A stretch of DNA of 20,140 nucleotides from an uncultured Bacteroides sp. (GCA_905197435.1 CAJJYX010000038.1:1-20140), one strand, 5' to 3'; shown: positions 7,101 through 15,311, counted from the stretch's first letter. Translations and numbers: made by a program. The notes: generated by a model not told the origin, from the sequence alone.

Positions 7101-7952
7101 ATGGAGAAAAAAATATGTATAGACAACCATAGCGGTCTTGTTCTGGAAGGTGGCGGCATGCGCGGCGTCTTCACCTGCGGTGTGCTCGACAACTTTATGG
7201 ACCGCGGCATTCGCTTTCCTTATACCATCGGCGTCAGTGCCGGAGCCTGCAACGGGCTTTCCTATATGTCCGGTCAGCGCGGTCGTGCCAAGTACAGCAA
7301 TATCGACTTGCTGGAGAAATACAATTATATCGGATTGAAGTATCTGTTGAAGAAACGGAATATCATGGATTTCGATCTGTTGTTCCAGGAGTTTCCGGAG
7401 CACATACTTCCATACGACTACGAGGCATACTTCCATTGCCCCGAGCGCTATGTCATGGTGACCACCAACTGCGAGACGGGCGAAGCAAACTATTTCGAGG
7501 AGAAGCGGAGTAAGGAGCGTGTCATTGATATTGTGCGTGCTTCGAGCAGCCTGCCGTTCGTCTGTCCCATTACCTACGTGGACAACATCCCGATGCTGGA
7601 TGGAGGTATTGTGGACAGTATCCCTTTGATGCGTGCCCGCCGGGATGGCTTTACAAATAATGTGGTGGTGCTGACGCGCAATTATGGATATCGTAAGGAG
7701 ATTCAGGGAACAAAGGTTCCACCTTTTATATATAAGAAATATCCGCTACTGCGCGAAGCCATCAACCGCCGCAGCATTGTCTATAACGCACAGTTGGAGC
7801 AGGTGGAACAGTTGGAAGCTGCCGGGGAAATCGTTGTTATCCGTCCGCAGAAGCCGGTAGTGGTAGACCGCATCGAGCGGGATATCAAGAAACTGACGGA
7901 GCTTTATGAAGAGGGATACCGGTGTGCGGAACAGTTTGAAATCCGGCTTTGA
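7101..7952 (+). CDS. patatin-like phospholipase
   Basis: A 283-residue protein without a signal peptide, so probably cytosolic or peripheral to the inner membrane. The patatin Ser/Asp dyad motifs are complete: oxyanion loop GGGMRG (17-22), nucleophile elbow GVSAG (44-48, Ser46) and DGG (167-169, Asp167). Length and layout resemble the bacterial YjjU-type subfamily, predicted to be an acyl hydrolase of phospholipids or other esters. The N-terminal half carries the core; the C-terminal part (about 190-283) is helical and charged (VVDRIERDIKKLTELYEEG). It shares a 92-bp intergenic region with the divergent peptidase gene and precedes the fructan locus by 147 bp. Because GH32 has its own promoter, a link with fructan use is not supported. 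The natural substrate is unknown. Confidence 0.88.
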   Translation: MEKKICIDNHSGLVLEGGGMRGVFTCGVLDNFMDRGIRFPYTIGVSAGACNGLSYMSGQRGRAKYSNIDLLEKYNYIGLKYLLKKRNIMDFDLLFQEFPEHILPYDYEAYFHCPERYVMVTTNCETGEANYFEEKRSKERVIDIVRASSSLPFVCPITYVDNIPMLDGGIVDSIPLMRARRDGFTNNVVVLTRNYGYRKEIQGTKVPPFIYKKYPLLREAINRRSIVYNAQLEQVEQLEAAGEIVVIRPQKPVVVDRIERDIKKLTELYEEGYRCAEQFEIRL

Positions 7953-7954
7953 TG

Positions 7955-8030
7955 ATCTCTTGTTTCTTAAGGACAGGCATTATTTTAGACTGAATGTAAC
8001 ATTCGTAGTATGCTTTGAAACAAAAGAGAT
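7955..8030. repeat. widely spaced imperfect inverted repeat upstream of GH32
   Basis: ATCTCTTGTTTC (7955-7966) and GAAACAAAAGAGAT (8017-8030) are inverted copies differing by a 2-base bulge, about 50 bp apart, with a small GAATG-TAA-CATTC hairpin at 7992-8004 between them. It could close the patatin transcript or be a paired regulatory site upstream of the GH32 promoter. Both are inference. Confidence 0.3.
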
Positions 8031-8052
8031 AGCCATGTACTGTTTGGCGGCG

Positions 8053-8060
8053 TATCTTTG
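8053..8060 (+). promoter_or_regulatory. -7 promoter element of the GH32-transporter operon
   Basis: TATCTTTG is an exact TAnnTTTG match, 39 bases before the GH32 start. The -33 region at the expected distance lacks TTTG, which would fit a promoter that needs an activator such as the hybrid two-component regulator encoded downstream. Confidence 0.5.
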
Positions 8061-8099
8061 CATGGTAGAAAGCATAACTAATTTAATACCAATAGAAAC

Positions 8100-9914
8100 A
8101 TGATTCATTTAAAAGACTTTTGGCGGACAATCGGAAGGGCGCTTACCGTATTTATATTAGGAACTACCGTGGCTGTCTTCACATGTCAGGCCATAAATCC
8201 TCCTTTCATGATTAAACATCTGGGTGACGGACAGAGCATAGTCCAAATTGACGAGCAGAAGAAGTTCTTGCTGTTGCCGGTGGAAGAGGCTTCTCCGGAG
8301 GCAAAATTGTATATGATAGCGGACAATGATGTTGTACGCAGTATGAACGTGCGATTGGCAGTCAATAAGGTTGACTATTTTGTCCCGGTCGATTTGACCG
8401 GCTTCGATAATAAACATCTCTCTTTCAACTTCCAGCTTATTCCGGATTCAGCCTTGTGCTGGGAAGAAATGAGACTGTCGGATGAATTCGATGTCTCCAA
8501 CCGGGAGAAGTTCCGTCCGGCTTATCATTTCAGCCCGGCTTACGGTTGGATGAACGATCCTAACGGAATGTTTTATAAGGATGGGGTTTACCATTTGTTC
8601 TACCAACATAACCCCTACGGTTCCATGTGGGGAAACATGCATTGGGGACATGCCACCAGTACGGATCTCGTCACTTGGGAGCATCACGGAGATGCCATTT
8701 CGCCCGATGCGCTGGGAACAATATTCAGTGGCTCTTGCGTTGTCGACAAGGATAATACGGCCGGGTTCGGTGCCGGTGCCGTCATTGCCTTCTATACATC
8801 GGCAAGCGACCGCCAAGTGCAGAGCATGGCCTATAGTCTTGACAACGGAAAGACCTTCAGGAAGTATGCGCGGAATCCCATCCTTACTTCCACGCAGCGC
8901 GACTTCCGTGACCCTAAAGTCATCTGGCACGAAGATGCCAAGAAATGGATTATGATTCTTGCCGTAGGGCAGGAAATGGAGATATACTCTTCTGCCGACC
9001 TGAAGGACTGGACGTTGGAGAGCAAATTCGGTGAAGGACAAGGTGCTCACGGCGGAGTCTGGGAGTGTCCCGACCTGCTTGAACTGCCGGTTGAAGGCAC
9101 GGAACTGAAGAAGTGGGTGCTCGTCTGTAACCTCAATCCGGGCGGACCGTTCGGTGGCTCTGCCACACAATATTTCGTGGGGACATTCGATGGAAAGAGA
9201 TTTGTGAACGAGTCTCCCGCAGTGACGAAATGGATGGACTGGGGAAAAGACCATTATGCAACCGTCACTTGGAGCAATGCCCCTGCAGGACGTGCCATCG
9301 CATTGGCATGGATGAGCAACTGGCAATATGCCAACGATGTGCCCACCCGTCAATACCGCAGTGCCAACTCCGTGCCGCGCGACCTTTCGCTCTATACCTC
9401 GGAGGGTGAAACCTATGTAAAGGCAACCCCGTCTCCCGAATTGCTGAAACTGAGGGATAAAGGCAGCAAGAAGCGTGCTTTCACAGTAGACCGCACGTAT
9501 AATCTGGACAAACTGCTGAATGACAATTCCGGAACGTATGAAATCGAAATGACTATCAGGAACAAGGATGCGGATGTGATAGGATTCCAGCTCTTTAACT
9601 CGAAAGGCGAGGAGGTGGAGATGTACTACAACCTGGCGGAAAAGACATTCGCCATGGACCGCACCAAGAGTGGCGAGGTGATGTTCGGCAAGGAATTCCC
9701 TGCAGTGACCGTGGCTCCTGTCGAGGGTGGCAATGAAATGAGACTCCGCCTGTTCATAGACAAGTCGAGCATTGAAGCGTTTGGCAACGACGGACGTTTT
9801 GCCATGACGAATCTCATATTCCCGTCAGAACCTTACAACCGCATCAGCCTCTATGCTAAAGGCGGAAGCTATAATATCACTTCGTTTACTGTGTACAAAC
9901 TCGGATTAAAATAA
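8100..9914 (+). CDS. GH32 fructan hydrolase (levanase/fructanase/invertase)
   Basis: A 604-residue protein. Residues about 14-31 are a hydrophobic export signal; FTCQ is a poor lipobox, so a lipid anchor is uncertain. Residues about 35-125 form the extra N-terminal beta domain seen in Bacteroides GH32 (DUF4980-like). The five-bladed propeller carries WMNDPNG (150-156, nucleophile Asp153), RDP (270-272, transition-state Asp271) and ECPDL (322-326, acid/base Glu322). A C-terminal beta-sandwich (about 460-600, with KSSIEAFGNDGR) completes the family. GH32 releases fructose from levan, inulin, fructo-oligosaccharides or sucrose; linkage preference cannot be read here. The context resembles B. theta BT1759, next to fructose transporter BT1758. 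It likely acts in the periplasm or at the outer membrane, feeding the MFS transporter 18 bp downstream. Confidence 0.95.
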   Translation: MIHLKDFWRTIGRALTVFILGTTVAVFTCQAINPPFMIKHLGDGQSIVQIDEQKKFLLLPVEEASPEAKLYMIADNDVVRSMNVRLAVNKVDYFVPVDLTGFDNKHLSFNFQLIPDSALCWEEMRLSDEFDVSNREKFRPAYHFSPAYGWMNDPNGMFYKDGVYHLFYQHNPYGSMWGNMHWGHATSTDLVTWEHHGDAISPDALGTIFSGSCVVDKDNTAGFGAGAVIAFYTSASDRQVQSMAYSLDNGKTFRKYARNPILTSTQRDFRDPKVIWHEDAKKWIMILAVGQEMEIYSSADLKDWTLESKFGEGQGAHGGVWECPDLLELPVEGTELKKWVLVCNLNPGGPFGGSATQYFVGTFDGKRFVNESPAVTKWMDWGKDHYATVTWSNAPAGRAIALAWMSNWQYANDVPTRQYRSANSVPRDLSLYTSEGETYVKATPSPELLKLRDKGSKKRAFTVDRTYNLDKLLNDNSGTYEIEMTIRNKDADVIGFQLFNSKGEEVEMYYNLAEKTFAMDRTKSGEVMFGKEFPAVTVAPVEGGNEMRLRLFIDKSSIEAFGNDGRFAMTNLIFPSEPYNRISLYAKGGSYNITSFTVYKLGLK

Positions 9915-9932
9915 CAGATAATAATCTTCAGC

Positions 9933-11099
9933 ATGGAAAATACTAAGAATTCATCCTTGGCAAAGCTCTTCCCCGTCATGCTTTGCTTCTTCGCCATGGG
10001 CTTCGTGGATTTGGTGGGCATCGCCTCCAACTACGTGAAGGCCGACTTGAACCTGACCGACTCGCAAGCCAACATATTTCCCTCCCTGGTGTTCTTCTGG
10101 TTCCTCATCTTCTCCGTGCCCACGGGTATGCTGATGAACCGCATAGGGCGGAAGAAGACCGTATTGTTGAGTCTTGCCGTCACTTTCGCCTCTTTGCTTC
10201 TCCCGGTTTTCGGAGACGGCTACGTGCTGATGCTGCTGTCGTTCTCGTTGCTGGGCATCGGCAATGCCTTGATGCAGACATCGCTCAATCCGTTGCTTTC
10301 CAATATTGTAAGTGGCGGGCGGTTGGCAAGTTCGCTCACCTTCGGCCAGTTTGTAAAGGCCATTGCTTCATTCCTCGCTCCATACATCGCCATGTGGGGA
10401 GCCACGCAGGCCATTCCGTCCCTGGGCATGGGTTGGAGGGTGCTGTTTCCCGTCTATATGGTCATTGCGGTGATTGCCATTCTTTGGCTGAGCGGCACTT
10501 CCATCCGGGAGGAAAAGGAAGAGGGGCGGCCTTCCTCCTTCGGAGAGTGCCTTGCCTTGTTGGGCAAGCCGTTTGTTTTTCTATGCTTCCTGGCCATTAT
10601 GTGCCATGTAGGCATTGATGTGGGCACCAATACTACAGCTCCCAAGATTCTGATGGAGCGTTTGGGCATGACCTTGTCCGATGCGGGCTTTGCCACCAGC
10701 CTTTACTTTATATTCCGCACGGCTGGTTGCTTCTTAGGGGCCTTTATCTTGCAGAAGGTCGCTCCTAAAATATTCTTCGGAATCAGTGTGCTATGTATGT
10801 TGGTTGCCATGGCGGGGCTGTTTGCCTTTCATGAGAAAGCAATGATTTATGCATGCATTGCCCTCATCGGCTTTGGTAATTCCAATATCTTTCCGATCGC
10901 TTTTTCGCAGGCATTGTTTGCCATGCCGCAGAAGAAGAATGAGGTGTCAGGCCTGATGATAATGGGGCTTTTCGGAGGTACGGTCTTCCCTATAGCCATG
11001 GGATTGGCAAGTGATGCTGTGGGGCAAAGCGGAGCTGTGGCTGTGATGACGGTAGGGGTTGCCTACTTGTTCTTCTATATGCTGAGGATAAAACGATAA
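9933..11099 (+). CDS. MFS sugar:H+ symporter, FucP-like (probable fructose importer)
   Basis: A 388-residue polytopic inner-membrane protein with about 12 hydrophobic segments. It has the MFS motif A equivalent NRIGRKKT (69-76) between helices 2 and 3, and a FucP/GluP-like segment near helices 10-11 (FGNSNIFPIAFSQALFAMP, then GLMIMGLFGGTVFPIA). A charged central loop (SIREEKEEGRPSSF, about 190-203) separates the halves. Members of this fucose-glucose-galactose family import monosaccharides with protons; the fructose assignment comes from position between GH32 and fructokinase, as for BT1758 in B. theta. It starts 18 bp after the GH32 stop, so the two are co-transcribed. A 268-bp gap with tandem repeats separates it from the kinase gene. 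Confidence 0.9.
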   Translation: MENTKNSSLAKLFPVMLCFFAMGFVDLVGIASNYVKADLNLTDSQANIFPSLVFFWFLIFSVPTGMLMNRIGRKKTVLLSLAVTFASLLLPVFGDGYVLMLLSFSLLGIGNALMQTSLNPLLSNIVSGGRLASSLTFGQFVKAIASFLAPYIAMWGATQAIPSLGMGWRVLFPVYMVIAVIAILWLSGTSIREEKEEGRPSSFGECLALLGKPFVFLCFLAIMCHVGIDVGTNTTAPKILMERLGMTLSDAGFATSLYFIFRTAGCFLGAFILQKVAPKIFFGISVLCMLVAMAGLFAFHEKAMIYACIALIGFGNSNIFPIAFSQALFAMPQKKNEVSGLMIMGLFGGTVFPIAMGLASDAVGQSGAVAVMTVGVAYLFFYMLRIKR

Positions 11100-11104
11100 T
11101 CTTT

Positions 11105-11188
11105 GTCCGCACCTTGCGGATATGTGTTCCAAGCTTGCGGACGCATGTTCCAAGGTTGGGAACGGTTGTTCCAAGGCTTGGGATAGAG
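11105..11188. repeat. four tandem 21-bp imperfect repeats
   Basis: Units begin at 11105, 11126, 11147 and 11168, exactly 21 bp apart. Units 2-4 begin GTTCCAAG and continue TTG[CG]G or CTTGGG; unit 1 (GTCCGCACCTTGCGG) is more diverged. Self-complementary pieces include GTCCGC/GCGGAC (11105-11110 with 11137-11142) and GTTCC/GGAAC (11147-11151 with 11159-11163). The array starts 5 bases after the transporter stop codon. It could be a structured 3' end, a protein-binding array (21 bp is two helical turns), or a dispersed intergenic repeat. Read on the minus strand it encodes heptads such as LGTTVPN and LGTHIRK, which I treat as a by-product. Confidence 0.75.
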
Positions 11189-11241
11189 CTTTTACTTTGT
11201 TCTTTGGAACTTTTCAATAGGTGGTTTGTACTTTTTTTGCC

Positions 11242-11249
11242 TATATTTG
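11242..11249 (+). promoter_or_regulatory. -7 promoter element of the fructokinase gene
   Basis: TATATTTG is an exact TAnnTTTG match, 118 bases before the kinase start, implying a leader of about 110 bases. Two copies of GAACTTTTC (11207-11215 and 11251-11259) lie 44 bp apart around it and may be regulator sites. Confidence 0.4.
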
Positions 11250-11367
11250 AGAACTTTTCTGCTTGTTCTTGTCGGGCGGAACAATAGGTCGCTACGTTCA
11301 GAATGACAGATATGTTACGAACTGATAATGGAATGCTTACTTCTAATTCAATAAACTAAATAATATC

Positions 11368-12255
11368 ATGAATAAGGTAATTGTAGGAATGGGTGAGGCC
11401 TTGTGGGACTGCCTCCCCGAAGGAAAGAAGATAGGCGGTGCTCCGGCAAACTTTGCTTACCATGCATCGCAGTTTGGTTTCGACAGCCGTGTGGTCAGCG
11501 CCGTAGGCGCCGATGCAGACGGAGACGAAATTCTGGAAGTACTTGCCCGGAAGGGTTTGCACACTCAGATTGAGCGCGTGCCTTATCCGACCGGGACCGT
11601 GCAGGTGACCCTTGATGCCGTAGGGGTTCCTTGCTATGAAATAAAAGAAGGGGTGGCTTGGGACAATATCCCATTTACAGATGAGCTGAGACACCTGGCG
11701 CTGAATACACGCGCCGTATGTTTCGGCTCTTTGGCGCAGCGCAGCGAAACCAGCCGCATCACTATCAACCGTTTTCTTGATACGATGCCTGATATGGACG
11801 GGCAACTGAAGATATTCGACATCAACCTCCGCCAGGGGTTCTATACCAAGGAGGTGCTTTGCGAATCCATGCGCCGCTGCAACATCCTCAAGATAAACGA
11901 TGAGGAGCTGGTGACCATCAGCCGCATCTTCGGCTATCCGGGCATCGACTTGCAGGACAAATGCTGGATTCTGCTTGCCAAATATAATCTGAAGATGCTT
12001 ATCCTGACTTGCGGGACGAACGGCAGTTATGTGTTCACTCCGGGAGTGGTTTCCTTCCAGGAGACTCCCAAAGTGCCGGTGGCCGATACCGTTGGCGCCG
12101 GTGACTCGTTCACGGCGGCTTTCACTGCTGCCATCCTCAGCGGAAAGCCGGTGCCCGATGCCCATAAACTGGCTGTGGAAGTCTCCGCCTATGTTTGTAC
12201 CCAAAGCGGTGCCATGCCGGAGCTGCCGGAGGTCTTGAGGGAAAGACTGGCATAG
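11368..12255 (+). CDS. PfkB-family carbohydrate kinase, probable fructokinase
   Basis: A 295-residue cytosolic ribokinase/PfkB-family kinase. The sugar-binding N-terminal signature is IGGAPANFAYHASQFG (22-37), and the C-terminal ATP site and catalytic base are in DTVGAGDSFTAAF (240-252, catalytic Asp246) after the LILTCGTNGSYVF strand (211-223). Length is normal for a complete fructokinase. It phosphorylates fructose (to fructose-6-phosphate for the usual fructokinases of this group) with ATP, the step after import. The sugar is inferred from the GH32-transporter-kinase-regulator context, equivalent to BT1757 in B. theta; alone the sequence would only say PfkB family. It has its own candidate promoter, so it may be expressed partly independently of GH32 and the transporter, and it ends at a strong terminator. 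Confidence 0.9.
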   Translation: MNKVIVGMGEALWDCLPEGKKIGGAPANFAYHASQFGFDSRVVSAVGADADGDEILEVLARKGLHTQIERVPYPTGTVQVTLDAVGVPCYEIKEGVAWDNIPFTDELRHLALNTRAVCFGSLAQRSETSRITINRFLDTMPDMDGQLKIFDINLRQGFYTKEVLCESMRRCNILKINDEELVTISRIFGYPGIDLQDKCWILLAKYNLKMLILTCGTNGSYVFTPGVVSFQETPKVPVADTVGAGDSFTAAFTAAILSGKPVPDAHKLAVEVSAYVCTQSGAMPELPEVLRERLA

Positions 12256-12278
12256 CGCAGCGTTGTGTACGGTAATAA

Positions 12279-12330
12279 ACAGACTGTTTCGATTGTCCTT
12301 ATTGAATAAAGGTACAAAGAAACAGTCTGT
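12279..12330 (+). terminator. intrinsic terminator of the fructokinase gene
   Basis: A 12-bp perfect stem, ACAGACTGTTTC (12279-12290) with GAAACAGTCTGT (12319-12330), followed by CTTTTT. The 28-base interior continues as an imperfect stem (TTGT/ACAA and CCTTA paired with TAAAGG around a small loop), giving one long hairpin. Confidence 0.85.
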
Positions 12331-12347
12331 CTTTTTACATTTTCCAC

Positions 12348-12355
12348 TATCTTTG
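12348..12355 (+). promoter_or_regulatory. -7 promoter element of the hybrid two-component regulator gene
   Basis: TATCTTTG is an exact TAnnTTTG match placed just after the fructokinase terminator, 31 bases before the upstream ATG and 79 bases before the preferred ATG. No -33 TTTG was seen. Confidence 0.5.
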
Positions 12356-12434
12356 CTCATCTATATCGGAGAGAACTCTCAAAACAATGCTGGATAAAAT
12401 TCGGGCAGGCTCTAAATCAAATGGAAAAAGGAAG

Positions 12435-15194
12435 ATGAGACAACATTACTTTCGGGCATTACTCCTTTTGTGCATTCTTTGCGGAGTGGCGGCTTCTTGT
12501 TCCCGTCGCGAAGTGCGTTTTCGTATCGGTGTGTCCCAATGCAGTGACGACGAGTGGAGAAGGCAGATGAACAGTGAGATTATCCGGGAAGCCCGTTTCT
12601 ATGATGATGTACAAGTGGAGATACGGACCTCGAAGGATGACAATACATGGCAGGAAGAAGACATACGCTATTTTATCAATGAAGGAGTAGACCTGCTGGT
12701 CGTTGCGCCCAATGAGGCCCGCTCCATTGCGCCTGTCATAGAAGAGGCCTATGACCGTGGCATCCCTGTCATATTGGTGGACCGGAAGATATTTTCGGAT
12801 AAATATACGGCTTATGTAGGGGCAGACAATTATGCAATCGGCAAAGAAGTGGGAGCTTATATAGGCAATTTGCTGCATGGCAAGGGCAATGTGGTGGAGA
12901 TTACCGGGCTGTCGGGCTCCACCTCGGCCATGGAACGCCATGAAGGTTTCCTGTCGGGTATTTCCGCTTATCCGGATGTGCGGCTGCTGGGAAGTGAGGA
13001 TGGTGCCTGGCTGCATAGGCAGGCGGGTGAGAAGATGGAAAAGCTGCTTGACAGTTTTCCTCGCATCGATGCAGTCTTTGCCCAGAATGACCGTATGGCC
13101 TCGGGCGCTTATGAGGCGGCTCTCCGCAAACATCGGGCTGGGAAAATGGACTTCATCGGCATTGACGCCTTGCCCGGCGAGCGTTATGGCTTGGAGGATA
13201 TACTGGCTGGCAGGCTTACCGCTTCTTTCATTTATCCGACGGGAGGGGACCGGGTAGTACAGATTGCCATGGATATATTGCAGGGAAAGGAATTTCCCCG
13301 CGAAACGATATTGGGGACGTCAGTCGTGGACAGTTCTAATGCACCCGTTATGAAAATGCAGACGGTGCACATCAGCAGCCTGGATGGAAAGATAGAACTC
13401 TTGAACGGGGAGATGAGCCGTTTCCTTGCTCGCTATGACACACAGCAGGTTGTTTTGTACGGCAGCTTGTCTGTCCTTTTCCTATTGGTGGGTTTGCTGG
13501 TGGCTGTTTATCTCTCTTTGCGTGCCAAGAACCGCTTGAACCGTGAGCTGTCCATGCAGAAAAAGAAACTGGAGGAGCAGAAGACACTGTTGATACAGCA
13601 GAAGGGGCAGTTGGAAGTGCAGAAGTCGCAGTTGGAACAGCTTTCCCATGAACTGGAGGAAGCCACACATGCCAAACTGGTCTTTTTCACGAATATCTCG
13701 CATGACTTCCGTACTCCGCTGACACTGATAGCCGATCCCATAGAGCAACTTCTCGCTAACCGCAACATTGACGGGCAACCGCGCCAGCTTCTCGGACTGA
13801 TGAAGAAGAATGTACATATCCTGCTCCGCCTGGTCAATCAGATACTTGATTTCCGGAAAGTGGAGAACGGGCGTATGGAGCTTCATCTCGAACCTTTTGA
13901 TTTGCTCGACAGCTTCCGGGTCTGGAATGACTCTTTCCGCATGGCATTACTGAAGAAGCATATTGCTTTCAGCTTTGAGGCATCTCCCGGCACGGACTTC
14001 CGCATGATGGCGGATGCGGAGAAGATGGAGCGCATTTACTTCAACCTCTTCTCCAATGCCGTGAAGTATACGCCGGAGAATGGGAAGATAGCCATACGCC
14101 TGTCGATGGCGGAGCAGAACTATGGCCTGTCTGTTTTCAATTCCGGCAGCTACATTTCTTCGGCCGATGTGGAAGCCATCTTCGAGCGTTTCTACCAGGT
14201 GAGCGGCCATCAGGCAGGTACCGGCATCGGCCTTGCGCTGGTGCGTGCTTTTGTAGAGATGCATGGCGGCAACATTGTGGCACACAGTGACGGGAAGGGT
14301 ACTACCTTCACCGTTACTTTCCCGAAACAGGATGTTTCGCAGTACCATCCCACCATAGTGACGTTGCCTGCCGAAGAGGAAGAGGTGTCGTCCACTCTGA
14401 TAGACGCGGAAGTGCAGGCAGGGGAAGAGGCGGTTGAGGCCGATGGTCCTGCCGTACTGGTAATTGACGATAATGCGGATATCCGCAGTTATGTGAGGTC
14501 GCTGCTGTCGAACGAGTTCCGCGTGCTGGATGCAGCGAACGGGGCGGAGGGTATCCGGCTGGCCATGAAGTATGTGCCGGATGTGATTATCTCGGATGTA
14601 ATGATGCCCGGCATGGATGGCGTGGAATGTTGCCGCCGCTTGAAGAGCGAGTTGCAGACATGCCATATCCCGGTGATTCTGCTGACGGCCTGTTCGCTGG
14701 ACGAGCAGCGTATTCAGGGCTATGATGGCGGTGCCGATTCTTACATCTCCAAGCCGTTCAACTCGCAGTTGCTTTTGTCGCGCGTCCGCAACCTCATTGC
14801 AAACCGCCGCCAGTTGAGGCTGTTCTTCGGAGACAACCAGACCATCGGGAAGGAGGTCGTCAGTGATTTGGATAAAGGCTTCGTTTCCCGCTTCAAGGCG
14901 CTTGTCGAGGAGAAGATGAAAGATGCGGAGCTCAATGTGGAAGATTTGGGGCGGGACATGGGTATGAGCCGTGTACAGCTTTACCGGAAATTGAAATCAC
15001 TCACCAACTATTCGCCCAACGAACTGTTGCGCCGGATGAGGCTGAAGAAGGCTGCATCTCTGCTGGCTTCCTCTGAAATGACGGTTGCAGAGATTGCGTA
15101 TGAAGTGGGTTTCTCGTCGCCGTCGTACTTTACGAAATGCTATAAGGAGCTGTTTGGAGAGAGTCCTACTGATTTTTTGAAAAGAAGGGGATAG
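12435..15194 (+). CDS. hybrid two-component system regulator with periplasmic-binding-protein sensor (fructose-type HTCS)
   Basis: The start at 12435 (MRQHYFRALLLL) is preferred: it follows AAGGAAG and gives a clean signal sequence. An in-frame ATG at 12387 would add 16 residues; numbers below use that longer form (935). After the signal (17-37), about 44-320 is a type I periplasmic binding protein fold (FRIGVSQ, VDLLVVAPNEA, GIPVILVDRKI, YVGADN, FAQNDRMASGAYEA). A transmembrane helix lies at about 355-378, then a coiled coil, the HisKA box SHDFRTPL (His439), ATPase boxes (FNLFSNAVKYTPE, GTGIGLALV), a receiver (Asp694/695, Asp737, Lys789), and an AraC HTH (about 845-932). BT1754 of B. theta has this layout and binds fructose, so fructose is the likely ligand. 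It probably activates the GH32-transporter-kinase genes just upstream. A hairpin follows the gene. Confidence 0.93.
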   Translation: MRQHYFRALLLLCILCGVAASCSRREVRFRIGVSQCSDDEWRRQMNSEIIREARFYDDVQVEIRTSKDDNTWQEEDIRYFINEGVDLLVVAPNEARSIAPVIEEAYDRGIPVILVDRKIFSDKYTAYVGADNYAIGKEVGAYIGNLLHGKGNVVEITGLSGSTSAMERHEGFLSGISAYPDVRLLGSEDGAWLHRQAGEKMEKLLDSFPRIDAVFAQNDRMASGAYEAALRKHRAGKMDFIGIDALPGERYGLEDILAGRLTASFIYPTGGDRVVQIAMDILQGKEFPRETILGTSVVDSSNAPVMKMQTVHISSLDGKIELLNGEMSRFLARYDTQQVVLYGSLSVLFLLVGLLVAVYLSLRAKNRLNRELSMQKKKLEEQKTLLIQQKGQLEVQKSQLEQLSHELEEATHAKLVFFTNISHDFRTPLTLIADPIEQLLANRNIDGQPRQLLGLMKKNVHILLRLVNQILDFRKVENGRMELHLEPFDLLDSFRVWNDSFRMALLKKHIAFSFEASPGTDFRMMADAEKMERIYFNLFSNAVKYTPENGKIAIRLSMAEQNYGLSVFNSGSYISSADVEAIFERFYQVSGHQAGTGIGLALVRAFVEMHGGNIVAHSDGKGTTFTVTFPKQDVSQYHPTIVTLPAEEEEVSSTLIDAEVQAGEEAVEADGPAVLVIDDNADIRSYVRSLLSNEFRVLDAANGAEGIRLAMKYVPDVIISDVMMPGMDGVECCRRLKSELQTCHIPVILLTACSLDEQRIQGYDGGADSYISKPFNSQLLLSRVRNLIANRRQLRLFFGDNQTIGKEVVSDLDKGFVSRFKALVEEKMKDAELNVEDLGRDMGMSRVQLYRKLKSLTNYSPNELLRRMRLKKAASLLASSEMTVAEIAYEVGFSSPSYFTKCYKELFGESPTDFLKRRG

Positions 15195-15235
15195 ACGGTT
15201 GTGGATATGTGGAGGGTGAATTCTGAAACACAGGT

Positions 15236-15272
15236 CGGGTGGGAAGCATTCGCCGTGCGGTTCCCACCCGAT
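15236..15272 (+). terminator. hairpin terminator after the HTCS gene
   Basis: An 11-bp perfect GC-rich stem, TCGGGTGGGAA (15236-15246) with TTCCCACCCGA (15262-15272), about 40 bp after the stop codon and followed by TGCATGTTTGTTTT. The T-tract is interrupted, so termination may be less than complete. Confidence 0.7.
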
Positions 15273-15311
15273 GCATGTTTGTTTTACTTCCGTATCAAGT
15301 AATGCCGGGGC

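Noticed and set aside
7955..8030. Strong intrinsic terminator for the patatin gene
   Set aside because: The arms are about 50 bp apart with a bulge and no following U-tract, so it is recorded only as an inverted repeat.
8448..9353. 301-codon minus-strand open frame opposite GH32
   Set aside because: Low-complexity His/Gly/Arg-rich shadow of a clear GH32 gene with all catalytic motifs on the plus strand.
10947..11217. Minus-strand short open frames with heptad repeats (LGTTVPN, LGTHIRK) over the 21-bp array
   Set aside because: A 21-bp tandem repeat automatically gives seven-residue repeats; the frames run into the transporter gene antisense and lack a signal or initiation context.
11356..12360. 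334-codon minus-strand open frame opposite fructokinase
   Set aside because: Spans the whole kinase gene and its terminator, and contains no known motif; an antisense shadow.
13947..14666. 239-codon minus-strand open frame opposite the HTCS kinase/receiver region
   Set aside because: Antisense shadow rich in His and Arg with no domain, while the plus-strand kinase and receiver motifs are intact.
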